Assembly (NCBI GenBank): GCA_944472155.2
Contig: OX235279.1
Span: 121,574,110-121,638,109, forward strand
Direction of reading: 5' to 3'
Origin: Trichobilharzia szidati
Lineage: Eukaryota; Platyhelminthes; Trematoda; Strigeidida; Schistosomatidae
DNA length: 64,000 bases
Of this stretch, positions 1-11,794 are shown one piece after another. The stretch's first letter is position 1; every line of letters begins with the position of its first letter. The position numbers and the translations under genes are program-made. Under the pieces are notes generated by a model. It worked only from the letters and a program-made list of their open reading frames with translations. It ran no database searches and was not told where the DNA came from.

Positions 1-984
1 TTGGAAGGTCCTGGCAAAAGTAAAACCTCAAGAGAGACCTTTTGAATATTAGTCTAGTCTCCACTTAAGCTACCTCAAAATGCCATGCACAAATAACCGT
101 CTCAGAGAACCATGTATCGCCTATGAATCCAAATGACCGCCCTATGGTATTTGGTATTATGATGAAACAAAGTTTTAGACCAACTCTCCTCAGCTGTTTT
201 TATAAATATATAAATAGTAAACGGAAACTAAACAGCTTATTGACCAAAACACAAATCACGAGAATAAAGTATTCATACTAGTGTTACTAACTTCCATAAT
301 TATTACCATCACACGCATGCTATAAGCTTAGACTACATTTCGTTAGGAAACTAAAAAGCTAATCTAGAATATAATTGCAGGATAAGTTTGGGAAGTACCC
401 TTAAAGGAGTTTGAATTTTCACAATTTAGTTAAGTAGCTGTCAAAGTAATCTTATGCTGTATGAAATCCACTAGCCACGAGAGGAAAAACTGGTAAAATT
501 AGGTAAACTTCAGCTGACAAAGTACTTTTGTCCCTATATAGACAGGCAAAGCAATTGCACTTGTATAAGTTTCCATAGTTGTTTTCATCACATACATGAT
601 ACAACCAAGGACTTCAGCTTTTGTTTCCCTTTGAACGACTTTGCATTTGATTCGTCTGATACACCCATTTTCATTGAGTTCATAACGCTGAATCGAAGTG
701 TCTAAAAATTTGAGTGTGCATGTTCCAAATGATGTGTACTAGACGTGCACTTAATCCCTGCTATGAGTAAACCAAATGAATAAATGCACAGTCTTGAACG
801 ATCAGTTATATTTTAAATAAAAGTGTCCCTTTTAAATGACTGTTAAGTCCTGGACATTTTATTCAAAATAACATCTAGTTACTATCAAGCCACATAAGTA
901 GTGTAATAGATTTGGATTAAAAATCCATACGTTAGCGATAAAATATGCTTTAATATCAGTAAAAAGTTTAAGCATTGTGGAATA
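1..984. other. No recognisable feature
   Basis: AT-rich sequence without credible coding potential, repeats or RNA genes on either strand. Confidence 0.5.
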
Positions 985-1266
985 GATCAAATAAAGCATA
1001 ATTATATTTCAATGTTTTACACAAAATGATAAGTTTTGTCATAGGTAATATTTCGAGCAAAATTACTGCCTGTGTTCACACCACTGTTGGAATTGTTTTG
1101 GTTTTCAATTCACACATAATTTGTACTCATATATATAGTTCAGTTTTTGTTCATTCATTTTTGTGTATTCAGAATTATATTCCAGGTTGTTGACATTTGT
1201 ACTGAGTCGCCCTTGTTATCCAATGTGACCTTAATGAATGTAGATTCTGTTATAAGTCTCTCTTTC
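985..1266. repeat. Left arm of a ~280-bp inverted repeat
   Basis: Nearly the exact reverse complement of 4185-4470 over its whole length. The outer end begins AAATAAAGCATAATTATA. A third partial copy of the outer ~110 bp sits inside a PLE at 44110-44222 and starts at the same base pattern, so this is a true element end. Confidence 0.8.
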
Positions 1267-1735
1267 AATCAATCGAAGAGGCTATGAAGTTACATAGATT
1301 GAGATGGTTAGGTCACGTGCTGCGCATGCCTAGCCATCGCCTCCCCCGACGGGCATTACTAGCTGATATAGGTGCAGGTTGGAAAAGAGTAAGTGGTGGC
1401 CAAACAAAAACATGGCATCAATCCATGAAATCCCTGACAGTTAAACTGAGTCAGGTAGGGAGATGCAGACTTCCGGGTTGGGGCTCTCGGGACTCTAAGA
1501 ATCAATGGCTGGAGACAATAGGTGACATGGCTCAAAATCGTTGTCAATGGCGCAGATGTATTCAGTCTCTGTAATCTTCCATATTCCTTTCTACCATTAC
1601 TCATTCTGTTTCACTCTTTTACTTATCTAAATTCTATTGATTCTCTTCACTCATTTTCCCGTCTACCTTTGTGTGCTATTTGGAACGTGGCAACTCGAAC
1701 TGCTGCAACTCGGTGCCAAGTTCTATGTTGAATCC
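1267..1735 (+). mobile_element. Non-LTR retrotransposon fragment (C-terminal end of ORF2)
   Basis: The frame at 1284-1574 reads [18 protein letters not shown] then a Trp/Arg-rich tail with [13 protein letters not shown] and NRCQWRRC. The [11 protein letters not shown] motif is the hallmark of the region after the RT domain in trematode endonuclease-reverse transcriptases. Only the last ~97 codons remain, followed by a probable 3' UTR to about 1735. It is 5' truncated and lies inside the inverted-repeat block. Confidence 0.7.
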
Positions 1736-1844
1736 AGCAGCAGCAGCTTTCCATTTGTTCATATTAGTTTTAAGAATACAAACATTGTTTCAAACGATAT
1801 TATGGATTTTGTCCCACGAATGTGCAGCTGTAAATGATTATTTT

Positions 1845-3385
1845 TCTAAATTGCTGTAAGCTTGTGTTCCTGTTGGTTGACCTTTAGTTAGGCGTTTATG
1901 TTCATTCACTCTTATTTTGAGTGATCTGAACGTTTGCCCCACATATTTAGTCGGACACTCGGCACAAGATATTTTGTAAATCAAATTGTTTTTATCCATC
2001 ATTTTTATGGGATCTTTCAGTTGATTTATTTTATTTTTTAATGAGATTCGTCGGTTTAAACATTGTGCGAATCCTAATATTTTTGAGGTTTCTTCAAATT
2101 GCCTGTGATGTACCATTTTTGTATGGTATTGTGACTGTTTTTTTGCATTCTTCCGTCTTATCATTTTCCGGTTTTACTCTCATTTTTTCGCTTTTTTATA
2201 TTATCTTTGATAAATTCTTTTGGGTAGTTGTTGACGAGTAGCATTTTGAATAGGACATTTATTTCTTTACGCTGGTCCTCTGGTGTTGTTGTAAGTCTAC
2301 GTATTCTATCTGCAAGACCTTGTATTAATCCCCTTTTTACCGTGAGTGGATGAGCTGAGTGATAATCAAGGAATCTTCCAGAGTATGTGGTTTTTCTATG
2401 TAGCGCCGTTTTTATGCTACCATCCGTTACTCTTTGTATTTTGCAGTCTAACATAGGCAGTCCTCCAATTTCAGTCTCTATTTCCATAGTGAATTTTATT
2501 GAGTCGACAGGATTGTTCATGTGCGAGAAGAATATCTCAACATCGTTTTTTCCATTATTACTAACATGTCGTCTACATATCTCCACCAACATTTCATTGA
2601 TGACCTGAATGGTTTAAGTGCATTCTCTTCCCAAAAATCCATGAATATGTCAGCTATTATTTGAGAGATGGGCGATCCCATAGCTACTCCTTCATTTTGT
2701 TGGTATATTTTTCCTTCAAATGTAAAATATGTTGTTGTCAGATAGAATTACACCCATTTTATTATCTCTTCTACGGATAACTGTGTTCTATCTTTTAGGT
2801 CATTATCTTCTTTTAGTCCCGTTTTCAGTACATTCATGGCTATTTGAATGGGTATTTAATATAGAGACTGTTTGCATCGAAGCTAACTCGTATTTTCTCT
2901 TCCTCTATTTTAGTGGTTTTTAGTCGTCTCACTAATTCAAATGAATCTATTATTCTAGCTTTTAAGTTGTCTCTTGTCGGTCTTAGTATTGTTGAGAGAA
3001 ATCTTGACAACATATACGTTGGTGTGTTTCTAAAGTTTAGAATCGGTCTAATTGGATATCCTTCTTTACCCAATTTTATCTTGCCATATATTCTAGGTAT
3101 ATTACATGATTTTGGCATAATTTCAAACCATTTTGATTTTCACCTATCTAACTACCCTTGATGTTTCTTTCATTGTTTTGTTTGTGGTTGTTTCTGCTGA
3201 TCTCGTCATTGGGGTATAGGGTCCAGATTGTGGATGTTCATTCATATTTTCACTATATGTTGTTTTTTTTAAGTAGTACTGTTATTTTTCCTTTATCTGC
3301 TTGAGTAGTGACAATGGATTTTTCTGCTTTTATGTCTTGAAATGCTTTTAGTTCCTCCTTCGTTTCATTCAGTTTCTCTGCATTC
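1845..3385 (-). mobile_element. Penelope-like element, RT to GIY-YIG, 5'-truncated and frameshifted
   Basis: Minus-strand pieces in order: ADKGKITVLLKK (the PLE ADKGN block) near 3290; IPRIYGKIKLGKEGYPIRPI near 3090; VSFDANSLYIKYP near 2870 (catalytic Asp motif); WRYVDDMLVIMEK near 2575 (YVDD catalytic box); then FLDYHSAHPLTVKRGLIQGL at about 2330 and the GIY-YIG part LIYKISCAECPTKYVGQTFR at about 1950. A one-base shift in an A-run just after YVDD (about 2550) breaks the frame. The family is clearly different from the other PLEs here. Confidence 0.85.
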
Positions 3386-3386
3386 T

Positions 3387-4178
3387 AAAAACTAATATGA
3401 ACAAATACAAGCGAAAACCGACAAACTGGTCGAAAAAGCAACAAAGACAGGACTCCAGGTGAACATAGACAAGACGGAGGTTATGAAAATAACCAACCAA
3501 CCAACAACAACAACAGCAGCAGCAACATCCAGCACCAACAACGGGAGGGATTTGAAGGAGGTTACTTCATTCACTTATCTAAGGAGCATTGTCTCAACTA
3601 CAGGAGGGACGGACGAAGATGTCAAATCGAGAATCGGGAAGGCGAGAAACACATTCATCAACCTGAAACCAATCTGGAAATCTTCGTCACTCAGCCTGCA
3701 TCAACAACAAAATTCAGATTCTCAATACAAACATCAAGACAGTTCTTCTATACGGATCAGAAACTTGGCGGGTCACCGAGAATATTTCCAACAGGTTGCA
3801 GACCTTTATCAACAACTGTCTTCACTCTATAGTGAAGATGAGATGGCGGGAAAGAATCACCAACAAGAAACTATGGGAGCAAACAAAACAAGAACCAATC
3901 GCTCAACAAATATGCAGGAGAAAGTGGAGATGGATTGGACACTCGCTGAGGAGGCCGGTGGGTGACATCGCACGTCAGGCCATAGCTCGAGTGGAACCCG
4001 AAAGGGAAGCAGCGAGTGGGACGTCCAAGGGTGACATGGAGGAGATCGTGTGAAGAAGATTTGAAAGAGTATGGATTAACATGGATGCAAGTGAAAAGTA
4101 CAGGAGAAGACAGAAGCAAGTGGAGACGTGCAGTTGAAGCTCTATGTTCCACTAGGAACCCAAGGGAACAATAATAAT
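3387..4178 (+). mobile_element. RTE-clade (SR2-like) LINE, 3' end fragment
   Basis: Starts inside the region after the FADD box (QAKTDKLVEKATKTGLQVNI) and runs through IDKTEVMKITNQ, a Thr/Ala-rich variable tract, DVKSRIGKARNTFINLKPIW and QICRRKWRWIGHSLRRP to the 3' end. It closes with the short tail TATGTTCCACTAGGAAC and an ATAATAATA run, typical of RTE elements. Frames shift several times around 3700-3950. Confidence 0.85.
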
Positions 4179-4184
4179 AATATG

Positions 4185-4470
4185 AACGAATAGAAAGAGA
4201 GACTTATAACAGAATCTACATTCATTAAGGTCACACCGGATAACAAGGGTGACTCAGTACAACTATCAACAGCCTGGAATATAATTCTGAATACACAAAA
4301 ATGAATGAACAAAAACTGAACTACATATTTGGGTACAAATTATAAATGTGTGAATTGAAAACCAAAACAATTCCAACAGTGGTGTGAACACGGGCAGTAA
4401 TTTTGCTCAAAATATCACCAATAACAAAACTTATCATTTTGTGTATACCACTGAAGTATAATTATACTTT
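4185..4470. repeat. Right arm of the ~280-bp inverted repeat
   Basis: Inverted relative to 985-1266. It starts directly after the ATAATAATA tail of the RTE fragment and ends at CTTTATTT. Together the arms enclose a block of about 2.9 kb with LINE, PLE and RTE pieces. Confidence 0.8.
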
Positions 4471-4619
4471 ATTTAAAAGATATGCTCTTCCTAACTTCTG
4501 ATGAAAGCTGTATAGTTTTATAGACTTCTAAAAGGCCATTTAAATGCCCACACAGCTAATTGATATCATTTGGTTTGAAAAGTATGATACTGATATGAGA
4601 TGTTTGGAAGCAATAGGCA

Positions 4620-4745
4620 GAAGACCTTGGACGTGGGTTTCGTGCTAGTTGGCACTCGCCACTCTGCAAGGCGTATCTGCCACCTTGACGAAATTCATGA
4701 TCCTTTTGAGATTCGAATCCGCTCCACCCAGTGCTGCAGTCAGAG
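4620..4745 (-). mobile_element. tRNA-like SINE (TTGGACACTAG family), 3' part
   Basis: On the minus strand it carries a B-box-like GGATTCGAATCTC followed by GGCAGATACGCCTT and GAGTGCCAACTAGCACGAAAC. The same order occurs in the fuller copy at 26945-27190. Confidence 0.55.
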
Positions 4746-4749
4746 ACGT

Positions 4750-5689
4750 TAAAATTGAGCTATTCGAAATCACGACTTTCCAGCTGTATTACTCTACTGG
4801 ATAATGTGATTATTGTACATATTCTGACGAAAAAGAGATGGTGACAACTATTTAGTCATAAGATTTTTTAACTGAAACAGACCCACCATATCTGATAGAT
4901 ACTCATGCTTTGAACTTTAGATCTCAGCAATTACTGAGAAACTATGCACAAATAGGGATGAAACAATTGGTAATGGTGTAGTACGTTCTATATGCAAGAA
5001 AAAAATATTGAAATGGTGCGGTGGAGTTCATGAAACGAGCAATTAGCTAATTGTTAAATGTTGCATTAAACAGCGTCATATAAAGCATGACACGAGATCC
5101 TGAAATACGCATGTTTGTTTGTCAAAATAAATAACGTCTCATAATTTTTTCATGAACTTTCTTCAGATGAGAAATCGGGAAAACCAATATAATATAAACC
5201 ACTCAGTGTGACTATATTTGACTTTCTCTACAATTGTAGACTTAGAATCTGCTATCTGACTTATTTACTGTTCTGCATCATTTCATTATTGACACAACTC
5301 AAACACTGGACAATTCATCCTTCATCGTGTAATACATGTGCAACTGAAAAGTATGGAAGATTAGGTTACATCGCAGTGGAATCATTTTCATTTTTAAGGA
5401 CAATCTGTATTATGACACAAACTCAAATCTAATCATATTTTATTCACTACTGACAGGTGAACGTTTTTCAATCAATGATGTTGTCAAGAAAGTAGACCAA
5501 AATGAAATTTAAGTTATCAATGCATTAGTAAATTCAAAACAAAAATGAATGAATACATGTAACTGCCTAATTTATAGATGATCATTCTCACTGTATATGC
5601 ATCTAGGTAAATAGAAGTGAAGAAAAATAGTTGAAAAGCATTCATTTACCAGAAAGCGAAATGAGATGCTTAAGATATTGTAATTAATC
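4750..5689. other. No recognisable feature
   Basis: A 74-codon frame at 5208-5432 has no family resemblance and random-looking composition; nothing else is visible between the SINE relic and the PLE. Confidence 0.45.
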
Positions 5690-7010
5690 AAAATAAAACT
5701 AGAATCCATATATCAAAGAAACATGCAGTTACTTCAGGGTGGAGAAATAAAACAGACAACTTGCTGAGAACATCCATCTACAAAAAGCCCACATGGAACG
5801 GACAATTTATTAACTTTCAAAGTTGTGTGTCTCTAAGCAGAAAGAGAAACTTAATATACTCTCTTCCCTCGAGAATCAAGAATATTTGCACTGAAGAGTC
5901 AATCGGTGAAGAATTACAAAACCTCCAAGGGACCTTTATAGGAAACGGATTCCCACTCAGATTCATAGACAAAAATCTAAAACCAAGGAAAACACCTGAA
6001 AAGGTCCAAGTTGCCCCCAAAAAGATGCTGATATTGAACCTCGAATTTAAAAGTGATACTGAAGCAGAAATTCTCCGCAGACGGCTTTCGAGGTCTCTCA
6101 GTAAAACATACTTCGCGGCTAGCCTTCGAATAGTATTCTTCTGCAAGAAGCTACTCACCCAACATTTGAAAGACAAGCTATCGCACTGGACCACCTAAAG
6201 ATGCATATACAAGTTCACTTGCTCGGGAACACTGTCCAGCATGGCTGGCAAAGGGAGAACGCAAATGCATATATAGTTCGATAACAGAACATCTGGTGAA
6301 TTCTGAACATAGAGCCCCATTTGAAAAGTTCTTCAGAATCATATATAAGATCCCATTCAACCTACAAACGGGAGTAAAATCAAGACATCTAGGAATAGCT
6401 GAGGCACTGGCGATCCAAAAACTCAAGCCTATTCTATGTGTCCAAAAGAAATACGTCCAACCGTTGTCCCAACCGTGGCCCTCATGAAAAGTCATTCCCA
6501 CCAATAGTGGTTATCCTATTACGTTTCTTGTCCAACCTTCCCGTTTATTTGTTATATTTACCTTTTAAATCCCTATCTGCATTGTTAGATCTGGCCGCTG
6601 TTTTTATTTTTATATGCCTGAACTTCCTACCCATTTCATTAATAATACATCCTTAACCCGTAATTATACAAACTGACTAGTTTTTCAGTAACTATAATCC
6701 TATTTTGTTTTTTCTACCCGATTTTCCTATTACTACAAACTGTAATTTTTAATTTGACCTTTGGCCTGAAATATTTCTGGAATAGTGCCACTATCTTTCT
6801 TCTATTTATTACACTTAGTAATTTTATTAGTCTGACCTCTGACCGGAAATAATTCTGAAACTTTCTCACACATGTAATATAAATACACGAATGTACAGCC
6901 AGGTTGATGACTTCATCGAAAAGAAAATTTTCTTCGCTGCAACCGTCTTTTTAATAATTCCTATGATCCAATGTGTATATTCCGTGAAATAAAATAATCT
7001 AAGAAATGGG
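5690..7010 (+). mobile_element. Penelope-like element, 3' portion with degenerate GIY-YIG and 3' UTR
   Basis: The frame at 5761-6198 reads SIYKKPTWNGQFINFQSCV, ..KNICTEESIGEELQ, LRFIDKNLKPRKTPEKVQVA, ILRRRLSRSLSKTYFAA: the PLE thumb/linker block seen in the copies at 52.2 and 61 kb. A stop at 6196 precedes RCIYKFTCSGTLSS, the start of the GIY-YIG domain, which then continues in shifted frames to LKPILCVQKKYVQPLSQPWP at about 6480. The RT catalytic core is missing. The AT-rich 3' UTR ends near the hammerhead-like motif at 6896. Confidence 0.85.
6896..6939 (+). ncRNA. PLE-associated hammerhead-like motif (degenerate)
   Basis: Stem I CAGC (6896-6899) / GCTG (6936-6939), GAAA at 6918-6921, a self-complementary stem III AGAAAATTTTCT (6922-6933) and a TC cleavage dinucleotide (6934-6935). 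The CUGANGA box appears as TTGATGA at 6904, with extra bases before it, so catalysis is unlikely. PLEs are known to carry hammerheads in their terminal regions. Confidence 0.5.
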
Positions 7011-7914
7011 AATAACTGCTTATAGAAAAAGAACTCAAACAAATGATGACAGTCGTGTCTAACAAATGATGCACAGTACTTTCAATCAATAATAACAGTT
7101 TTTTCAATACAAAATATTTGCAAATTTTACAGTTTGTCCTTTATCACAGTAGTATTTCTCGAACCCCTAAATTAGCTAGATTAATACTTCACTGAGAGCT
7201 GCAGGAGCTAAAAGGAATCATCCTTATACAGCGTCATCTTTGCTTCAGGAAAACAGAATTATGTTTAGAAAATGCCCTTGGAAAAAAGAAGACGTATCGA
7301 TTTCGCAGATCATGAAATAGACTGTAATAAATAAATGTCGTTAAATTTGAATTGGTGATCTTTTTTATTATCACAAAGTATTCACATTGATCAGTAAGGC
7401 TATGTTAGTTTCAGTCAATTCAGAAGAATAAATACCTAACACAACTGCATAAGTCCTTTCTTTAACGGGAGAAAAACAACCTACAGCAGAGGTAAGTTAA
7501 AATCCCTAGTTATGTGTATTATGAACTGTACTGCTTTATTGTATTCTATTATTTCATTTTTGCTTTTACTGAATCTAGTTAAAAACTACTCCATCTTTTC
7601 CAGTTCCACATGTTTCTGTGCACCCAGGCTGACTGAATCATTATCATCATCATACGTAGTACATCAAACCACCTTATATATATATATATGAGTTTCCGCT
7701 AGTCAACTACCTTCGTTGCGCTATGCGAAGCATTTTCTGGTGTAAACTACTGTGCATTATTGGTTTTCACGAATGTAGCATTGAGTATAAGTACGACTTT
7801 ACTGCTTTTAAAAGTGATCCGTCGAAAAAGAATTTTCCCTGCTGTTACGTCTCCTGGTGAATCCATATGGAATTTTTCCGTTTATTACTCGTATATCTCA
7901 TAATTTCAAAAAGG

Positions 7915-8695
7915 TGGTTACTGAACAAAGAATATTCTTTTCGATAACTTCATCATCAGGCTCTACAATTAAATATACACTATACTGAATGAATGAACAA
8001 GTGTTATGAACAACATTAATGTCGTTTAAATTACATCGAATCAATAATATCAGTGGATTGCAGTTCAGTAGCATCAACATAAAAATAAACTGAATGACAG
8101 AAAAATTAGGAAAGATAATAATACAAATTCAAGAATTTATACTCTCTACTGAAGGTCAGGACAGTAGTAGTGGCTAGACTTGCTTCTTTTGCACGCAAAG
8201 CACTGGTTGTTTAAGGCGAATCGCGATAGTCTCTGCTATTTGGAGCATGAGGTACGTCGGTGTTTTTGGCAATTTATTTGGTACCCGCTAGATGATAGAG
8301 AAGGATTCTTCAGTACTAGATTTGTGGCCGGTTTGGACCAGGTGGTTTAATATCGAACTGTTGATGGATTTGACTACACCTTTACTTAGCCATACTGAGA
8401 GATGTTATTGAGCACGAAAAATCAAGTTCCTAGAGCAAAGGCCAATATAACTCGTTCCACAAGCTCGGCTGAATGGGTAGATACACTTAGAATTGGCTAG
8501 CCTAGGTACTTCATCTTTCAATCAAAGAATCACCATCAGCCGTGTAGAAAATATGACGTGTAGTTTGCCAGCATTAAAAGTTTTTTGAACAGATTTTCTT
8601 AACTTCTTCACAATTATTTCGCTTGGTATATCGCCCTCGGAAATCACAACTTGCAAATTAGTTCTCAATTTCCCTTTAGAAACCGAGGCTATTCA
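7915..8695 (-). mobile_element. Penelope-like element, 3' fragment
   Basis: On the minus strand: IPSEIIVKKLRKSVQKTFNA near 8620, then KCIYPFS near 8460, the sequence for CGASYIGRCS..NLIFRAQ near 8430, and the GIY-YIG tail to about 8110. The 3' UTR with a hammerhead-like motif follows at 7915-7966. Numerous stops. It is closely related to the copies at 19.45-19.95 and 47.2-47.8 kb. Confidence 0.75.
7921..7966 (-). ncRNA. PLE-associated hammerhead-like motif
   Basis: Minus strand: CTGATGA (7953-7959), GAAA (7939-7942), perfect palindromic stem III AGAATATTCT (7929-7938), TT at the cleavage site and GTTC pairing with GAGC as stem I. The segment between the two core boxes does not form a normal stem II. 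The same arrangement recurs at 47.2 kb and nearly so at 19.5 kb. Confidence 0.5.
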
Positions 8696-8749
8696 GATCA
8701 TAATTTACGATCTGCATGATACCATACATGGTAATCAAGAAATCAAGTG

Positions 8750-9095
8750 TTAATGCATAGAACTATATACTACTAATATACTGAGATGAGTAGTTGCATA
8801 CTACTCAAATCAACCAATAGTACTTCCTGGCAAAATTGCGAATCTTATTTAATGATATTATCCAGTTCGCACAAGTACCTAACCAGAAATCGGATAGTTT
8901 GAACTGATTCAGACCTAGGAGCAGGGTCAAACAGGATACGCTGCTGATAAACTCGACCCAAAACAAGCGAAACTGGAGTCCGGCGTTTAGATCTGACTTG
9001 AGTCTGACTGGCTAGCAAGCATTACTGATTGTTGTTGTCAGTGGTGTATAACTACTCATCCCAATTAGCCAGTAGTATGTGGTCTTATGCATTTA
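8750..9095. mobile_element. Fold-back MITE-like element, ~345 bp
   Basis: The left end (8750-8805) and right end (9043-9095) are inverted copies sharing AATGCATA, ATACTACT and GATGAGTAGTT at matching spacing, about 50 bp with mismatches. The interior of about 240 bp has no ORF. It begins about 55 bp beyond a PLE fragment. Confidence 0.6.
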
Positions 9096-9685
9096 GATTC
9101 ACTTAACCCTATCAAGTAACTTTCATTTTGGACTACCATAACCTTTAGTCTAACGGCAGAAAAGAAATAACCTTTAAAATGTGTGTTTTGACCAGTCTAT
9201 TTTTATGCAGATAAATAAAGGGTAAGTTAGAATTATACTTGTGCGAATTTTCTGTGTCTATGTATGGCATACTTTAGTAGACAACAACTGTTTTGTTGTT
9301 ATTATACGTGTGATGTGTGATGATTCAGTACAATAAAATTTTCCGAGTTCCTGTAAAAAATACCAAATACATACATAGAATCTATACAATGGTAAGAGTA
9401 GACAAATGATAGTGTGTTTTCAAACTATTACTTGTGAGAATTCAAAAGAGACTTACTAAGTAGTAATGTTATATTCAACGCGTTAATATACCAGATTCTG
9501 AAAAATTTTCTATATTTTACTACTTAACTTACTGACCAGATGTGCTCAGTACTCTATTTTTCTAGAATATGTGATCTTTCTCAAATTGGTACTGAAATGA
9601 ATGTGAATTTCCTGCCCAAAAAATCTTCCAATCTCTATTTTTACTTAAAATTTTACTTAAAATCAAAAAAATCAAATAAAAAATT

Positions 9686-10345
9686 TAAAAAATGCCAAAA
9701 TCGTCAATAACAAAACATCTTATGGATTACTTATATGATATCGACGCGGTCAAGACATTCACTATAGTCAGCAGACAAAGAAGCAAGAAGTTGCTTGCAA
9801 CTGCAGAGACATGTGCATTTCGAGTTTATAAACCAGGTCTCTGTGTACAAAAGGAGATGGTAGTGACTCTGAATCTACCATGGTAATACGTTTTACTTAT
9901 TATTCTACCTCTTATTATTATTATTATTATCATTATTATTCTTGATTCATTTAAAACTATGCTTTATCGATAGGATTATCTTAACTCACGTCAACACTAT
10001 TATTATTATTATTGTTATTATAACTATTACTATTGATATTACTCTGTTTGCAATTCTTGTTATATTCTCTAATGTCTAATTGTTTATCTAAGTGATGTAA
10101 TTGAAGCGTAATGCAATTAATCGTAATTTTGATCTCTCATACTCTCTCTCCCCTCATCTATTTAAACATGACCTGGAAAACATGCACACCTGTCTTTCTG
10201 CATGACTAATTCAGCGTAGTTTATTTGTTTATCAGTCTTATATCCCCCAATGTAATTTCAAAAGTGTGTATATCCATGTATGTAGAGTATTCAGCTGACG
10301 AGTTCTACCGAAATTTGATGAATTCATTAAATCCTGCTTTATTGC
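9686..10345 (+). mobile_element. Penelope-like element, last ~64 codons plus 3' UTR
   Basis: The frame at 9692-9886 reads KSSITKHLMDYLYDIDAVKT, ..AETCAFRVYKPGLCVQKEMV, TLNLPW, the C-terminal end of the PLE GIY-YIG domain (compare SSILEHLIDSGHQ and AEAMAIHLLNPELYIQRKFV at 53.3 kb). The 3' UTR has ATT-repeat tracts and a hammerhead with an intact core at its end. Confidence 0.8.
10292..10336 (+). ncRNA. Hammerhead ribozyme with intact conserved core (PLE 3' region)
   Basis: CTGACGA at 10295-10301 (CUGANGA box), GAAA at 10310-10313, a long near-perfect stem III (10314-10331: TTTGATG with AATTCATTAAA, one G-T pair), cleavage TC at 10332-10333, and stem I CAG (10292-10294)/CTG (10334-10336). Stem II is weak: after the G-C closing pair the six bases between do not pair. 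All core nucleotides are present, unlike in the other hammerhead-like motifs in the window. Confidence 0.65.
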
Positions 10346-11794
10346 TTGTTTTAGATTCTATTTAAAAAGGAATACATTTATATTTCAATTTGAAGAGTAC
10401 TTCCACTCATAACTGTATATCTTAGTTCTGGCTGATTAGACACTTGGTAAAGTAGTGATCTAACCATACGGTGTCAGTTGGTACATACACTCCTCAACGC
10501 GTAATTTACAGGCAAAATTAAAACAATGTTTGCATTATTCTAAGTAGTTGTCTGGTATTATAAGTTTGACTAAATATTTCCATATTTTCATAATACGCAT
10601 AAATACTTTCCAGACAGAATTCCTTTCTTCATTCCTGATCCCTTAAATTACCTTAAAACGAAAAGAATGTCTAGGGAAATTACAAAACACCTAGTGTTTG
10701 TTGTATTTTAACATAGTGAGCCTATATTTAAAAAGCAATAGTAATGAATGGTCAGGTTACAAATTTGCGTACTATCAGTGTCTGTATGAACACATTTTTA
10801 GCATTTATTCAGGATTTATCTGGTAGTCGATTGTTAAAGGCAGACAAATATACTCAGGCACAAATGTAGACACAACACCTAATATTAGTGCTTTTGAGCT
10901 GGTAGATGAGAGAGGTTAATGAATATCACTACAAGCCCGTAGCAGTCATATTTTATCATGAAAGCTTTTTAGAAGAGTCTTTATTAATCACAATCCGTTG
11001 AATTATTTAAGTAGTAGAAAAAGCCAGGTGGAGTTGTACTGTTGTTTCCTGGTATTCAAATAACAGTATGTTATCTGGCTGACACCTTAGAGGGTACCAG
11101 TCGTACTCTTTCCAACAGTTAAATAAAAATATTTCAAGTGATTTCGACTGTTTCGTTTCTCTGATTTGAATCACTTTGACTATACTACTCATGAGCTCGT
11201 TGTTGAAGGAAGGAAACTAGTGTCTAGTGATCAGGTGGCTTAGACCTTGATGGCATGCAATACTGGTCAGTATGATTGTCTTCCACCTATCCACGCCAAC
11301 CAGCAGTTAGTATTGTATTGCACATCGAAGCTCGTTAAATTTAATGTATTCACCGCCAACTCTGTGTCAATATGTAGATAAAAGAAAGCTTATGTTTAAT
11401 ATGATTAACACCCAAATATTCCAAGGATGTCTGTTTAGTGTGTCTGCACTCAAACAGTTATATATTTCTTCTGATTCTAAGGAAAGTAGTTACTCATAGT
11501 TATGCAGTGTCACTATTTAAAACAAGCTATATAATGAAAAAGTACGTTTCATTTATAACCACATCGACTTTACCTACAACACATTTGAATGACCTTATGC
11601 TTCTGTGTATACTAAATCTCCAGTTTTTTTATACCAATGAAATTAACTGACACAGAGATGTAGCCACTAACTCTTTTGCTAGAAGATTTCTTTTGGCTAG
11701 GATGTGGAACAGTACTAAAGCATCTGCTATTAAGGGAGTGAGCTTCTACATAAGATAACTGAATGGCAATTTTATTATATATGATAACTGTGAT

